Of a DNA stretch of 52,210 nucleotides, positions 34,360 through 44,906 are shown piece after piece. The notes under the pieces were generated by a model. It was not told the DNA's origin and searched no databases. It was given only the letters and a program-made list of their open reading frames with translations. The stretch comes from Thermoanaerobaculia bacterium. Lineage in GTDB: Bacteria; Acidobacteriota; Thermoanaerobaculia; Multivoradales; JAHZIX01. The translations under genes and the position numbers were made by a program. Each line of letters begins with the position of its first letter. Position 1 is the first letter of the stretch. Where the stretch lies: NCBI GenBank assembly GCA_027069135.1, contig JALXFE010000325.1, positions 1 through 52,210 of the forward strand, written 5' to 3'.

Positions 34360-34929
34360 TTAACGGCGCAGCTCCCGGCGCAGCCAGAGTTTCGCGACGC
34401 GGGCGTCGCGGACGACGGTGATGCGAGACACACCGAGGACGTCTGCGATTTGGGAGTCGGTCAGTCCGGCGAAATAGCGTAGCTCCACGACCCGTGCTTG
34501 CCGCTCGCTGATTTTTTCTAGGCTCTCCAAGGCTTGGTCCAGCGCCAGTACGTCGAAGGTGGGTTCCTGGACCGCTTCTGCGGCCAGCTCGAAGTCGACT
34601 TTGGCTTCCGGGGGGATGCGTTTTTCGGCATGGCGCTTCCGGGCTTGGTCGACGAGAATTCGTCGCATGGCCTGGGCCGCCGTCGCGAAGAAATGTCGAC
34701 GGTTCTTGAATGAGATCTGCTCCAGCCCGACCAGCCGAAAATAGGCTTCGTGGACAAGCTCTGTCGTCAACAGGGAGTGATTGCGCCTCTCTGATTTCAA
34801 GAAGTGGGAGGCCAGCCGCCGCAGCTCGTCATACACCAGCGGCAGGATTTCCTTCATCGCCTCAGGACCTTTGGCGCAGGAGCCGTCCAAATGCTCCGTC
34901 AGACTCGGGCGACGCTCGTCTTTTCTCAT
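34360..34929 (-). CDS. ECF sigma factor, TIGR02999 (Sig-70_X6) type
   Basis: A 189-residue sigma factor. The N-terminal region LPLVYDELRRLASHFLKSER, then LLTTELVHEAYFRLVG and FFATAAQAMRRILVDQARKR, is the hallmark of the TIGR02999 subfamily, common in Acidobacteriota and Planctomycetota. Region 4 is clear (QARVVELRYFAGLTDSQIAD; LGVSRITVVRDARVAKLWLR). This subfamily often lacks a conventional anti-sigma and is linked to Ser/Thr kinases; none is adjacent here. It is the last gene of a seven-gene minus-strand run, 52 bp after an ABC permease. Start at ATG 34929, with a GTG one codon earlier. Confidence 0.9.
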   Translation of the reverse strand: MRKDERRPSLTEHLDGSCAKGPEAMKEILPLVYDELRRLASHFLKSERRNHSLLTTELVHEAYFRLVGLEQISFKNRRHFFATAAQAMRRILVDQARKRHAEKRIPPEAKVDFELAAEAVQEPTFDVLALDQALESLEKISERQARVVELRYFAGLTDSQIADVLGVSRITVVRDARVAKLWLRRELRR

Positions 34930-34981
34930 CACGGCACCAGGCTATCCGATGGCGGCACCAATTTTCCCTCGTGCGAGGGGC

Positions 34982-35848
34982 TTATTCGTCAGAGTAGTGG
35001 ATCTGGGTCTTGCGCAACCGAAAGCCGGCCAAGGCGATGGCCACCCCGGTAACGAGAAGAAGGCCCGGAACGGAGAGCCAGGGGGAGGTGCCGGAGGAGA
35101 GTACCTGAAGGGTCTGGGAGCTCACCGGAACGGGCAGCAGGGAGATCAGGTAGTGGATGATGCTGATTTTCTTCAGCAAAGGTCCCAGAAACGGATTGAT
35201 GAGCTCCCAGACGAAGAGCACCAGGGCAGGCATGACGGGGTTGCGCACGAAGAGGCCCGAGAGCATGAAGACGGCGCCATAGCCCATACAACCCAAGACG
35301 GTGATCCCGCAATAGCGCAGGAGTTGGGAGATGAGGACCCCGGTGCCCATGGGGTCTCCGAAGGAGAGGTGGAGAATCAAAAATGAGGCGGCGGTAGAAG
35401 CTGCCAGCACTGCGCCCGTGGTGACCAAGCCCACCAGGTATTTGGCAGCGACCAGAACCTCGCGGCGGACCGGGCACAGCAGGTAGTAGTGGAGGCTTCG
35501 GTCGAGAACGTCCCCGCGGAATAGCTGGATGAAGGTCACCAGGCAGCCGAGGAAAATGCCGACCTTAAGGAAGTAGAGCCGGAAGACGAAGGCAAAGACC
35601 TTCATCGGCACCACGGCGGCGGTGTCCTCTGCAGATAGCGGTGCGAGGCTGAAGAGGATCAACAGCGCCACCGGTAAGCCAGCGAGCAGCAATAGAGGGA
35701 TGGACCGGCCACCGCGCAGAGTCTTGCGCAGCTCCAGGCGGATGATTCCCTCGATCTGGCGGCGCCATAGGCCCCAGTGGCCCTGATGGTCACCCGCTTC
35801 CGGCGAGGCCGGGACGCTACCGGTTTGAGTGGCCGAAACCGTGCTCAT
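34982..35848 (-). CDS. ABC-2 type exporter permease (second pair)
   Basis: A 288-residue membrane protein with six transmembrane segments; the cytosolic N-terminus leads to [20 protein letters not shown], and the middle carries [20 protein letters not shown], the typical coupling region of ABC-2 permeases. Its start overlaps the stop of the ATPase gene by four bases (ATGA), so the two form one transporter. Substrate unknown. Confidence 0.85.
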   Translation of the reverse strand: MSTVSATQTGSVPASPEAGDHQGHWGLWRRQIEGIIRLELRKTLRGGRSIPLLLLAGLPVALLILFSLAPLSAEDTAAVVPMKVFAFVFRLYFLKVGIFLGCLVTFIQLFRGDVLDRSLHYYLLCPVRREVLVAAKYLVGLVTTGAVLAASTAASFLILHLSFGDPMGTGVLISQLLRYCGITVLGCMGYGAVFMLSGLFVRNPVMPALVLFVWELINPFLGPLLKKISIIHYLISLLPVPVSSQTLQVLSSGTSPWLSVPGLLLVTGVAIALAGFRLRKTQIHYSDE

Positions 35849-36807
35849 GAGGCTTGTCCTCCACCTTCGATCAGGTATTCATAGAGTGCCCGGACATCGT
35901 CATCTGCGGGGGTTACAGATTCGACGGCGACGCCGTGCTCGACCACCAGGCGGTTCAAGTTGAGGAAGAAACGGCCCGGCTCTCGGGTGCTGATCAGCAC
36001 GCCTTCCCGGTCGACCTGGACCTGGGCGCCGACGACATAGTCCTCGCGGAAGATCTCCGAAGCGACGAGGGACGGTTGGTCACAGCGCAGAAGCACCTGC
36101 ATCGGATGTTCCTCCATTTCGTCCCGCACGCCCTGGATCTCACCTTCAGCTACCACGTAGCCGCTGTTGAGCAAGACCACCCGATCGGAGATGACGTCTA
36201 CCTCGTGGAGAATATGGCTCGACACGATGATGTGCCGCCCCTCTTCTCGAAGTTTCTTGAAGAGCCCGATCACATCGGCTCGGGCCATCGGATCCAGGCC
36301 GTTGAGCGGCTCGTCCAGGACGAGCACCTCAGGGTTGTGACTCATAGCTTGGGCGAGCTTGATCCGTTGGCGCATGCCCTTGCTGTAGCCGGCCACAGGG
36401 CGTCCGGCGGCGTCGGTCAGGCCCACTTGATCGATGGCGAAGTCCGCCATGGCTCGTGCCGAGCTGTGGACGTGGCCATGGACCCGCAGAAAGGAATAGA
36501 CCAGCTCAAAGCCGCTCAGTCCCCGGGGAAAGGAGTCGAATTGGCTGCAGTAGCCGATGCGCCGAAAGAGCTCCTGGGGTTGGTCCGGGGTCAGCCCGAG
36601 GACGCTTACGTTTCCTCGGGTCGGTCGCAGCAAGCCGGTCATCAGATTCATCAAAGTGCTTTTGCCGGAGCCATTGGGGCCGACCAATCCGGTAATACCC
36701 GGTTCGAGGACCAGGTGGACCCGGTTGACGCCGAGCACTTCTCCGTAGAAGCGGGAGACGTTGTCGAAGACGATGCTATGGGTGGCCGTGGCTTGGGGAG
36801 CGCTCAT
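35845..36807 (-). CDS. ABC exporter ATPase (second pair)
   Basis: A 320-residue ATPase: Walker [20 protein letters not shown], signature region [15 protein letters not shown], Walker [20 protein letters not shown], switch His in [12 protein letters not shown]. The last 100 residues form the extra domain common to BcrA/NosF/CcmA-like exporters. It overlaps the permeases on both sides by four bases (ATGA each). The longer reading to 37548 runs antisense-frame through the upstream permease and was rejected. Confidence 0.9.
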   Translation of the reverse strand: MSAPQATATHSIVFDNVSRFYGEVLGVNRVHLVLEPGITGLVGPNGSGKSTLMNLMTGLLRPTRGNVSVLGLTPDQPQELFRRIGYCSQFDSFPRGLSGFELVYSFLRVHGHVHSSARAMADFAIDQVGLTDAAGRPVAGYSKGMRQRIKLAQAMSHNPEVLVLDEPLNGLDPMARADVIGLFKKLREEGRHIIVSSHILHEVDVISDRVVLLNSGYVVAEGEIQGVRDEMEEHPMQVLLRCDQPSLVASEIFREDYVVGAQVQVDREGVLISTREPGRFFLNLNRLVVEHGVAVESVTPADDDVRALYEYLIEGGGQAS

Positions 36808-37682
36808 GACACCACCTCGTAGGCGCGGAGCTTGCGCGATAAGAGGGCTAGAGCCAGGGCTGCGAACACCAGCAAGGCCACCCAGGCGCTCCAGGTGGGA
36901 ATCGCCTCTCCGGTGGGGATCTCGAAAAGGCTGTGCCAGATGGTTCGGATGTTGGCCATCGGGCTGAAGAGATTTCCCCAGGGGCGGTCCAGGAAGCGGT
37001 CGAAGAGCTGGTTGACGAACCCGGCGACTCCCCAAGTCAGGAAAAATAAGGCGAAGAGAGCGACCCGAGCCATCGGCTTCCACCTCAGGGTTGCAGAGAC
37101 GGCCAGCCCGGTGAGGCAGAGAACCGCGATCCAAATGGAGCTTCCGAGGAATACCGAAACGATCAGATGTCCGTTCTCCGCTAGCCAGCCGTCCGCGAGG
37201 AAGGCCTTGAGCGTCAGGACGGCGAGGATGGGAATCCAGGTGATGGTGGAGAGGAGGAAGATCAGGATCGAGGTCTTTCCGCCGACGTATTCCCAGCGCG
37301 AGAAAGGGCGGCTCAGGTATAAGGGCAAAGCGTTGTTGGCCAGGTCTTTGGAAACCAGGGCCGGGGCTACGAGGATCGTCAGGAACAATGCGAGGATGCC
37401 CTGGCAAAGGACCAAGGCATGGCAGAAGGTCGCTCCGATCTCGATTTCGGGAGTGTTTCCCTGGAACACCATCTGGGCAAAGGCTAGAAATGTCGAGTTG
37501 TGCAGCACCCACACGATCGCCATGGCCACGATCGATGGGAGAAAGCACAAAACGAAGAAAGCCAGAAAGAACTTCGAAGAGAAGACCTCCCGGAGGCTGT
37601 AGCGAGGAAGGACGAAGAACCGGGTCGCCTGCGGGGTCAGGGGCCCATCGTAGCGCCGGTAGGTCTGCTCATACACCGCCAT
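36804..37682 (-). CDS. ABC-2 type exporter permease (first pair)
   Basis: A 292-residue membrane protein with six hydrophobic segments. The N-terminus [20 protein letters not shown] and the loop [20 protein letters not shown] with [18 protein letters not shown] are typical of ABC-2 permeases of the NosY/ABC-2 family. It starts 14 bases inside the preceding ATPase gene with a strong AAGGAGG site, and ends overlapping the next ATPase gene (ATGA). Confidence 0.85.
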   Translation of the reverse strand: MAVYEQTYRRYDGPLTPQATRFFVLPRYSLREVFSSKFFLAFFVLCFLPSIVAMAIVWVLHNSTFLAFAQMVFQGNTPEIEIGATFCHALVLCQGILALFLTILVAPALVSKDLANNALPLYLSRPFSRWEYVGGKTSILIFLLSTITWIPILAVLTLKAFLADGWLAENGHLIVSVFLGSSIWIAVLCLTGLAVSATLRWKPMARVALFALFFLTWGVAGFVNQLFDRFLDRPWGNLFSPMANIRTIWHSLFEIPTGEAIPTWSAWVALLVFAALALALLSRKLRAYEVVS

Positions 37683-38604
37683 GGCTTGCGCCTCCTTCCA
37701 TGGCCTTGAGAAAGATGTCTTCCAGGGAATCGCGTTTGTAGGTCAAGCGCCGGATTTGAACCTCGCGGGCGGCTGCCAGGCGATAGATGTCGCTTACACC
37801 GACGCCGTTCTGCAGGACGAGCTTGTACCGTCGAGGGCTCTGCTGGGCACAGTCGACGCCCAATCCGGAGAGGGCTTCGATGAACGGATCCTGGTCTCCT
37901 CGGATCTCCAGGTCCAGGAACTTTCGGTTTGCCTGTCGCTCTTCTTCGAGATTGCAGTAGGCGGCGATACGGCCCTCCTTGAGAATCAGCACTTCGTCGC
38001 AACATTCCTCGACATCGCGCAGCAGATGGGAGGAGAACACGAGGTGGGTTTCACCGCCTTTACGAAGTTTTCGGATCAGCTCCAGCATGCGATGGCGAGC
38101 GGGTGGATCCAGGCCGTTGGTGGGCTCATCCAGAAAGAGCAGCCGTGGTCCATGGACCAGAGCCTGCGCCAGCTTTGCCAGCTGCTTCATGCCCAAGGAG
38201 TAGGTCTCCAGATTTCGATATCGCGCTTCCCCGAGGCCGACGTAGAACAGCGCTTCGTGGGCCCGTTCCAGAGCCTCTCTCGGCGGGAGCCCGCTGAGCT
38301 CCGCCATGAGGCGCACGAAGTGGACGCCGGTCATCCCAGCGATGAAAGAGTCCCGTTCCGGCATGTAGCCCAGCACAGACCGCACCGCCTTGCCATCCCG
38401 GCGGATATCTTGGCCGAAGATCTGAGCCGTTCCCTGATTGGTCGGATGAAAGCCCAGCAGAGTGTGGAGCAGTGTCGTCTTGCCGGCGCCGTTGGGCCCC
38501 AGGAGGCCGATGGCATGACCGGAGAACTTTCCGGTCAGTTGGTGGAGGATCTGGTGGCGACCCAGGCGTACACCGAGGCCTTGAAGTTCGATTACCGATT
38601 CCAT
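37669..38604 (-). CDS. ABC exporter ATPase (first pair)
   Basis: A 311-residue ATPase with Walker [20 protein letters not shown], signature [15 protein letters not shown] (LSGGQ strongly altered but usual in this group), Walker [20 protein letters not shown] and switch His in [12 protein letters not shown]. The C-terminal 90 residues are a regulatory-type extension. It lies 11 bp after the anti-sigma/FecR gene and overlaps its permease gene by 14 bp. Confidence 0.9.
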   Translation of the reverse strand: MESVIELQGLGVRLGRHQILHQLTGKFSGHAIGLLGPNGAGKTTLLHTLLGFHPTNQGTAQIFGQDIRRDGKAVRSVLGYMPERDSFIAGMTGVHFVRLMAELSGLPPREALERAHEALFYVGLGEARYRNLETYSLGMKQLAKLAQALVHGPRLLFLDEPTNGLDPPARHRMLELIRKLRKGGETHLVFSSHLLRDVEECCDEVLILKEGRIAAYCNLEEERQANRKFLDLEIRGDQDPFIEALSGLGVDCAQQSPRRYKLVLQNGVGVSDIYRLAAAREVQIRRLTYKRDSLEDIFLKAMEGGASHGGV

Positions 38605-38615
38605 CGTATGGTTCC

Positions 38616-41333
38616 CTACTCGGCTTCTGTCGTCGGGGTTTCGCCGGAAAAGTCGATCTTCATGAAGCCCTTACCCAAGGTTTTCATCCAGTGGTCGATG
38701 CCCAATCCGGAAGAAACGCCCAGAAGGCTCGCGAACTCTCCTCGTTCGCTGGTGCTGGTCGCGACGATCCGGTCATTTTCACCGTAGAAGCAGGTCAGGC
38801 TCGCAGGAGCCCGCGCCGCAAGCTGTCGAAGTTCTTGCCGCTGCGCCGGGGTGAGGTCCGCCCCGGCTCGACCCCAGAGATCCGCCAAGGGGTTCAGCAC
38901 CGATTCGAAGTTCTGATACGTCAGGGCCGAGAAGTTGGCCTGGCCGTCCGCGGGCAACAACGCCGTGAATCTCGGCGAGTCCACCAACGTGTAGCCGGAG
39001 TCACGGTATTGCACGGCTCTCTCGAGTAGGGCGATGGACGGACCGGCGAGAAGGTAGCCGTCGACGAAGGTGTAGACCACGCTGAGGTTGGCTCGGTTCG
39101 ACCGGAGAGCATGAAAGGTGGTGCCGCCGACGCGGGATTCTTCGAGGCGCAGGAACCCTTCCGGCCGGCTCGAATGAGCATTGACCAGATCGACCAGACG
39201 CTCCAAAGTCTCTTGTAGGTGGGAGGGGTCGTACACCTCGGCGATCATCTTCCAGGAAGGGGTGGGGAGGATGGGGCCGTCTAGGGCGAAGGTCACTTCC
39301 CCTCCCAGGGGAGCGGCGAAATCTTCCACCAACCGTAGTCCATGCTCGGTCTCGAGGCTCTCGATCCGGGCACGAAGGTCCGGAGCTGCGATCTCCAGGA
39401 GTCCCAGGATTTCATCCACCACCTGGCCAGGATCTTTGGTAAGGCCCGCTGAGACGAAGTTCGCGTCCGGAGACACGAAGTCCAACGAACCCATGGGCGC
39501 TGGAGCTTCCAGCCAGGAAGCGATGCCCCGGCGGGGGCCGTCAAAAGCCAGCACGGCGCCGTAGTGGACCGATGCACCAACCCCCTTCTTGCGTTCGAGG
39601 ATCAGAGTTTCGACGTCGAGGACGCCCGCCTGTTCCAGGATTTCCGCGTGAGCCCTCTCGGGATCCCGGAGAATGCGTCCCATATCCGCTCCGACCAACC
39701 CGTCGGCGCCGTCAGCATAGGCTTGGGCCAGACGGCGGCGGAAGGTGCTCGAGAGAAAGCGATTGTTCTGCGGTTGGCGCCGGGTTGCGGCCAGGTTTCG
39801 TAGCGTCGCCACGTCCATGGCCAGGGCGACGAGGTCGTCGCTGACCCAGAGGAGCAGCGCATCGCCCTCCCCGGGGGGGTGCCAGAGGTCGGGATCCTCC
39901 ACCAGGTAGAGGGGGAGGTTCTCCGCCTCCGATTGCTGTTCCTCCACATAGGCCCGCAAGCCGGCCGGATCCGTGGTCGAGGAAACGAGGAGCAGGCTCT
40001 TGGCGACGCCCCCTCGGTCTCGGGACGCCCCGTCCTGGGCGGCCAAGGAAAGGACCAACTCGTTTCCCAGGAAGCTTCCAAGGCGAGTGACCTCAGCGAT
40101 TGCCTGCTCCAGGGCTTCCTGGTCGCCGTCAGCGGCGACGGCCTCTTGCCACCAGGCCTGCAGCGCCGGGCTGGTGGCGATGCGTTCCTGGATCGTCTGG
40201 TAGGCCTCATCCAGATTGGAGCTCAAGTTAGGCACCGCCGCATAGAAGACCGTCTGTTCGGGCATCAGGTCCAGGAGCCCGGTGCTGTAGCGCAACTCGG
40301 GCTGGGCGAGAGCTTCGTCGATCTCTTCTCCCAGGGCTCCAAGCTCCCGCATCAAGGCCAGGTATTCATCGACGTTGCGGCTCCAGGCGATCTCTCGGCT
40401 GACGGGTACCGGCCCCAGGCTCGGGTGAGTTGAGACCTGTTGTCCGGGAGCCAGGAGGGCCTCTCGGGCCCCGTAGTCGACGGCGACCTGCCCTTCCATG
40501 ACCGAAACCCGCGACCCTTTGGTACCGGAGTTGACCGAAAAGATGGTTCCTTTGACGGAAACCAGGCAATCGTTGGTGGCCACGAAGAGGCGGCCGGATC
40601 CTTGCGGGGCGGCTTCGACGATGATGTTCCCTCGACCCAGCTCGATCGTGGTCCCTTTTCGTCGCTCCACCAACTCCAGCTGGGCCCGGGCGCTGATCTC
40701 GATTTCGGTGCCGTCATTCAGGCGGACGACCGCTCCGGAGCCTTTCGCGGTGCGGATTGTCTTTCCAAAGGGAATCTCCTGCCCGACCGCCAGGGGCATG
40801 TAGCCTTCCGGAGTCACGCGGTAGAGGTCTCCGTTCAAGGCAGCGATGGTGGCGCTCTGGGGATCTCGGAGGTTCAGGATGTCGAGGAGGGTCCAGGCCG
40901 AAAAGCCAAGGCCCAGGGCAAGGATCGCCACTGCTGCCCAACGCAGCACCGGGCCCCGGCGTCTAGCTACGGAGGTCAAGGGAAGGGGTCGGACGAGCGC
41001 CGGCTTGCCGCTGCGGGCCTCCCGGAGAGCCCTTCGGCAGGACAGGCAGCTGCGGGAGTGATCCTCGAGCAGGAGGCGCCGGGAGGGGCTCAGATTTCCT
41101 ACGAGATAGGCTGGGATCAGGGCCTGATAGTCCCCGCAATCCCGCAGGATCGGTTTCCCCGGGTCCTGGGGGCCGCTAGGGGCGGCCTGAGCAGCGAATC
41201 CCGGAATCTGTTGCGCGAGGCGTTGCCGCACCCGGGCCGCTGCCTCCTCGGCCACGGAGGCTTCCAATTCCTGGGCTCGTAGGCCTTCGACTCCGGCGTC
41301 GAGGATTTCATCAAGGGTCCGAGGGTTCGACAT
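38616..41333 (-). CDS. Transmembrane anti-sigma / FecR-domain fusion with large extracytoplasmic domain
   Basis: A 905-residue protein. Residues 60-100 carry a zinc anti-sigma (ZAS) motif: C66, then H92-x3-C96-x2-C99 ([13 protein letters not shown]). One transmembrane helix follows (about 128-150, [20 protein letters not shown]). Residues 155-310 are a FecR domain ([60 protein letters not shown]). The remaining 590 residues are probably periplasmic and resemble DUF3352-type proteins ([20 protein letters not shown]). It starts one base inside the ECF sigma gene (TGATG) and should hold that sigma factor until an outside signal is sensed. The fusion of ZAS, FecR and this large domain is unusual. 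Confidence 0.8.
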   Translation of the reverse strand: MSNPRTLDEILDAGVEGLRAQELEASVAEEAAARVRQRLAQQIPGFAAQAAPSGPQDPGKPILRDCGDYQALIPAYLVGNLSPSRRLLLEDHSRSCLSCRRALREARSGKPALVRPLPLTSVARRRGPVLRWAAVAILALGLGFSAWTLLDILNLRDPQSATIAALNGDLYRVTPEGYMPLAVGQEIPFGKTIRTAKGSGAVVRLNDGTEIEISARAQLELVERRKGTTIELGRGNIIVEAAPQGSGRLFVATNDCLVSVKGTIFSVNSGTKGSRVSVMEGQVAVDYGAREALLAPGQQVSTHPSLGPVPVSREIAWSRNVDEYLALMRELGALGEEIDEALAQPELRYSTGLLDLMPEQTVFYAAVPNLSSNLDEAYQTIQERIATSPALQAWWQEAVAADGDQEALEQAIAEVTRLGSFLGNELVLSLAAQDGASRDRGGVAKSLLLVSSTTDPAGLRAYVEEQQSEAENLPLYLVEDPDLWHPPGEGDALLLWVSDDLVALAMDVATLRNLAATRRQPQNNRFLSSTFRRRLAQAYADGADGLVGADMGRILRDPERAHAEILEQAGVLDVETLILERKKGVGASVHYGAVLAFDGPRRGIASWLEAPAPMGSLDFVSPDANFVSAGLTKDPGQVVDEILGLLEIAAPDLRARIESLETEHGLRLVEDFAAPLGGEVTFALDGPILPTPSWKMIAEVYDPSHLQETLERLVDLVNAHSSRPEGFLRLEESRVGGTTFHALRSNRANLSVVYTFVDGYLLAGPSIALLERAVQYRDSGYTLVDSPRFTALLPADGQANFSALTYQNFESVLNPLADLWGRAGADLTPAQRQELRQLAARAPASLTCFYGENDRIVATSTSERGEFASLLGVSSGLGIDHWMKTLGKGFMKIDFSGETPTTEAE

Positions 41334-41914
41334 CACAACTCTCCCAATAGGGAACCAAGGGATTCTCGAAGCTGACCTCGGGCGCGGTGGAGAGTCACTC
41401 CCACGGCGGTTTGCGAGGTCGACATCATGCGGGCAATATCTTTGTTGGTATAGCCTTCGAGATAGCGCAGGGTGAACATTTCAGCCGCCCGTTGGCTGAT
41501 GTTTTTCAGGGCGGAGCGAACGAGCTCGAGGACTTCCTGGCTGGTGCGCCGTTGCTCCGGTCCGGGGGACGGATCCTGGTGGCGGTCGTTCTCCCCGTCG
41601 TCGAGGGGCACTGCCCGGGCGCGGCGGCGGCTGCGGATCATGTCCAGCGCCGCGTTGACCGCCGCCCGATGTAAGTAGGGGCCCAGGGTTTCCGAGGGCC
41701 CGGGGCCCCCATCCCTTCGCGCCAGACGTAGAAACACCGTCTGCAAGACATCCTCCGCATCCGAGACATTCCCGGTAATTCGGTAGGCAGCCCCCAGGAT
41801 TCTCCGCTGGTGCTGCTCGAAGATAACGTTGAGCGATGTTGAGTCCGGCGGAGGCTCGGTGCTCCTCAGGGTTGCCGCGTACAAAGGATCCTCCTTTGAT
41901 CTGTCCTCACCCAT
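41333..41914 (-). CDS. ECF sigma factor (RpoE-like) with cognate anti-sigma
   Basis: A 193-residue sigma70-family factor. Region 2 is seen in LNVIFEQHQRRILGAAYRIT and NVSDAEDVLQTVFLRLARRD; region 4 in FTLRYLEGYTNKDIARMMST followed by SQTAVGVTLHRARGQLRESL. It overlaps the anti-sigma gene by one base, so dosage is coupled. ATG 41914 has GAGG at good spacing; ATG 41926 has none. The short divergent region to the gene at 42041 (126 bp) carries two direct GTAGAAT copies 16 bp apart (about 41953 and 41968), a possible operator or promoter part; a convincing GAAC-type ECF promoter could not be fixed. Confidence 0.9.
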   Translation of the reverse strand: MGEDRSKEDPLYAATLRSTEPPPDSTSLNVIFEQHQRRILGAAYRITGNVSDAEDVLQTVFLRLARRDGGPGPSETLGPYLHRAAVNAALDMIRSRRRARAVPLDDGENDRHQDPSPGPEQRRTSQEVLELVRSALKNISQRAAEMFTLRYLEGYTNKDIARMMSTSQTAVGVTLHRARGQLRESLGSLLGEL

Positions 41915-42040
41915 AGAACGCCTCATCGCCCGGAGTTGTTAACGAAACCTTCGTAGAATCTCATCGGTAGAATGGCATAGTTCGTCCTGCGGATGGGAGA
42001 TGCCCTAGATCCAAAGGGCGGCAAAGAAAGGAATCCACCC

Positions 42041-42736
42041 ATGGCCCAAGAGAAGAAACGTAACTCTACATGCCTCTTTGTCGGTATCGGCTGTGCGGTC
42101 CTCGTGGCCCTGGCCGTCATCGCCGTCGGCGGACTCTCGCTATGGGGTTGGAATAAGTCGAAGGAGCTCAAGGACCCGGAGGCGAGGGCCGAGGAAGTTC
42201 GCGAGATTCTCGGGGTGGATCGGTTACCGGCTGGGTACCGGGCGGTGATCGGGGTCAAGGTGCCCTGGGTCATGGAGTTCGCCATCCTGAGCGACCGGGA
42301 GATCGATCTCGAAGATCGGAACGAAGATCTTGGCGACCACGCTTTCATCTATTTTCAATTCGTGCGCGGCAAGAATGACGATCCGGAGCTGCGGGATTTC
42401 TTCGAAGGCCGCTCCGACGATCCGAGAATCTTGAAGAAGAACGGCATCGATATCGACCTGGATGTCGACGAGATCCTCGGGCGAGGGGTGGTCGACATCA
42501 ACCGTGGCCAGGGTCTCTACGTAGCCGCCCAGGGGGGCTTGGAGACAGACCACGGCAGCTCTGAAGGTATTACCACCGTAACCCTCCTTCAATGTCCTGG
42601 GGACAAGCGTCTACGGATCGCCGTCTGGGAGGCTCCTGGTCCCGAAGCGGGGCTGGAGGAAGAGTCTCTTGCCGGGACGCCGGCAGACCCGAAAACCCTT
42701 CAAGAATTCCTGAGCCAATTCGCCTTCTGCCGGTAG
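42041..42736 (+). CDS. Membrane-anchored hypothetical protein
   Basis: A 231-residue protein with one N-terminal transmembrane helix (IGCAVLVALAVIAVGGLSLW) and an acidic soluble domain probably outside the cytoplasm (DRLPAGYRAVIGVKVPWVME; DHAFIYFQFVRGKNDDPELR). Family not recognised. ATG 42041 was chosen over 41993 because AAAGGA precedes it and the extension lacks character. It is divergent from the ECF sigma operon and could be a target or accessory of it. Confidence 0.65.
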   Translation: MAQEKKRNSTCLFVGIGCAVLVALAVIAVGGLSLWGWNKSKELKDPEARAEEVREILGVDRLPAGYRAVIGVKVPWVMEFAILSDREIDLEDRNEDLGDHAFIYFQFVRGKNDDPELRDFFEGRSDDPRILKKNGIDIDLDVDEILGRGVVDINRGQGLYVAAQGGLETDHGSSEGITTVTLLQCPGDKRLRIAVWEAPGPEAGLEEESLAGTPADPKTLQEFLSQFAFCR

Positions 42737-42769
42737 CTGCCGGAACGTGGCAGCAGGGCTGTCGCGAGC

Positions 42770-44533
42770 CTACATTCGCTCCGGGCATTCAATGCCCAGG
42801 AGATCGAGGCCCTTCTCCAAGACCTGGGCCGTGCGGCGGCACAGTTCCAGACGGGTGGCGGCCAGCTCCGGGGTCTCCGCTTTGAGCACCGGAACCTGGT
42901 TGTAGAAGGAGCTGAAGTCGCGGGCCAGGGAAATCAAATAGCCGGCGATGACGTGGGGTGTGTAACCGGTGGCAGCGGCGCGCACGGTTCCCGGAAAACC
43001 CGCGAGCGTCTTGACCAGCGTGAGCTCTTGGGGATGGCCCAGGCTGCGCGGAGAAGAGACCGCTTGGCCGCGAGGCATCCCCGCCGCCTTGCGCAGGATG
43101 GATTGGATGCGCACATAGGCGTATTGGAGGTAGGGAGCGGAATCTCCCTGCATATTGAGCATTTTTTCCCAGTCAAAGAGCACATCCTTGGTTCGGGTCT
43201 GGCTTAAGTCCGCGTACTTGACGGCGCCAATTCCGACGATACGGGCGATCTCCGTTTTTTCCTCGTCGCTCAAGTCCCGCTCTTCGAGCACCGCCTCTGC
43301 TCTCCTGACGGCTTCTTCGAGAACGTCTTCCAAGAAGATGACCCGGCCCTTCCGGGTGGACATCTTGCCTTTCGGCAGGCGAATCAACCCAAAGGGCACG
43401 TGGACGCAATTCGCCTCCAAGCCGAGGAGCTCGGCCGCTTTGAAGACCTGCTGGAAGTAGAGCTTCTGCTCCCCGCCAACCACGTAGATGATGGCTTCCG
43501 GCGCCCAGGTTTCGATGCGATGCCGGATCGTCGCCAGATCCCGGGTGGCATAAAGTGAAGTCCCGTCGCTCTTCTGGATCAGCAGAGGAGTCTCGATTCC
43601 ATGATCCCGGAGGTGGATCAAGGCCACCTTTTCCATGGCTTCGGGAGAGTCTTCTCCCTCTCCTTCCTTGCCACCGCGGGCTTCGATCTCGCCCCATTCG
43701 GCCAATCCGGACTGGAAGGCCTGCTCCACCACCTGGTCCAGCTGGTCGTTATAGAAGCTCTCGCCCAGAACCTCTTCGAACTCCACCCCCAAGAGCCGGT
43801 AAATGCGGTCGAATTCCTCCCAGCTGACCTCTCGGAACCACCGCCAGGTCTCTCGGGCCTTGGGGTCTCCTTCCTCCAGGCGTCGGAACCAGGAACGGGC
43901 CTGCTCGTCCAGAGCCGGATCGGATTCCGCTTCGTCGTGGTAGCGAACGTAGAGATCCAAGAGCTCTCGGATGGGGTTGGCGGCGACAGTTTCGCGGTCG
44001 CCCCAGAGTTCGAAGGCGAGCATCAGTTTCCCGAATTGAGTGCCCCAGTCACCGATGTGGTTGTCGCCGACCACGGTGTAGCCGAGGAAGCGGTAGATCT
44101 TGACGATGGAGTGGCCGATGACCGTGGAGCGAAGGTGACCCACGGAGAAAGGTTTGGCAATGTTGGGGGAGGAGAAGTCGACGACGATCGTCTTCCCGTC
44201 CCCCTGCTCCGAACCTCCGAAGCTCTCGCCCCGGGCAGAGAAGTCAGCAAAGACCCGGTCCAGGAACGGCCCCGTCGCCAGCTTGAAATTCAGGAACCCA
44301 CCGGTCACGGTCGCGTCGCAGAGAAGGGTTCCTTCAAGAGAAATCTCTCCTGCCAAGCGTTGCGCTAGAGCCACAGGGTTTTCCTTCTTTTCCTTGGCCA
44401 GACGAAACATCGGCACGGCGATATCCGCCTCCACGTTCGGGGGCGGCGTTTTCATCTCGAAGGAACTGGAACCGGTGGCGGATTCCAAGATGTTCTGGAT
44501 CTGTTCGTGGGCCGTGTCGAGGGCGTACTTCAT
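42770..44533 (-). CDS. argS: Arginyl-tRNA synthetase
   Basis: A 587-residue class I synthetase charging tRNA-Arg. The HIGH-type motif appears in DFSSPNIAKPFSVGHLRSTV, the KMSKS-type motif as KMSTRKGRVIFLED, and the C-terminal anticodon-binding DALR domain is present (YLQYAYVRIQSILRKAAG; FYNQVPVLKAETPELAATRL). The N-terminal Add-1 domain is complete. ATG 44533 is preferred over 44596: the first 21 residues of the longer form are Arg-rich and unlike the family. Confidence 0.95.
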   Translation of the reverse strand: MKYALDTAHEQIQNILESATGSSSFEMKTPPPNVEADIAVPMFRLAKEKKENPVALAQRLAGEISLEGTLLCDATVTGGFLNFKLATGPFLDRVFADFSARGESFGGSEQGDGKTIVVDFSSPNIAKPFSVGHLRSTVIGHSIVKIYRFLGYTVVGDNHIGDWGTQFGKLMLAFELWGDRETVAANPIRELLDLYVRYHDEAESDPALDEQARSWFRRLEEGDPKARETWRWFREVSWEEFDRIYRLLGVEFEEVLGESFYNDQLDQVVEQAFQSGLAEWGEIEARGGKEGEGEDSPEAMEKVALIHLRDHGIETPLLIQKSDGTSLYATRDLATIRHRIETWAPEAIIYVVGGEQKLYFQQVFKAAELLGLEANCVHVPFGLIRLPKGKMSTRKGRVIFLEDVLEEAVRRAEAVLEERDLSDEEKTEIARIVGIGAVKYADLSQTRTKDVLFDWEKMLNMQGDSAPYLQYAYVRIQSILRKAAGMPRGQAVSSPRSLGHPQELTLVKTLAGFPGTVRAAATGYTPHVIAGYLISLARDFSSFYNQVPVLKAETPELAATRLELCRRTAQVLEKGLDLLGIECPERM

Positions 44534-44906
44534 GGTGGTTTCCGTAAGGCGATCGGTGGGGCGTAGGGCATCCCGGGAAACTCGCTCGGTCCGCAAAACG
44601 CTGTCCGGACCGGCAAGATCAGGCCGCTGAGCCTACTATAGAGAGAGGATCCGTCCCAAGGTCGTGAAACCGCCGCTATTCCGAGCGATCCGGACCCAGG
44701 AGGAAATGTAGCTTCGGGTTGCTAGTGGCCTCTTTGCGCCGGTAGAACCGATCCCGCCGGCAGTGGTAGCGGATGCTTCCGACAAGGTCATTGGCCAAGG
44801 GGGCAGTGGGACGCGTTACAATCTTGCGGTCTTACCAGCGACTGGATTGAATCGGTGACCGCGACGCCGGCAGGTGTGGCGTGGGGAACCGAAGCTTGGG
44901 GGTGTT
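44534..44906. other. Divergent intergenic region, argS / OPT transporter
   Basis: No gene seen. It must hold two divergent promoters. TATAGT on the minus strand (about 44634-44639) and TACAAT on the plus strand (about 44816-44821) resemble -10 boxes, but neither has a good -35 partner. Confidence 0.3.

Noticed and set aside
36808-37548. N-terminal extension of the second ABC ATPase
   Set aside because: It runs through the permease gene; ATGA coupling at 36807 fits the operon pattern.
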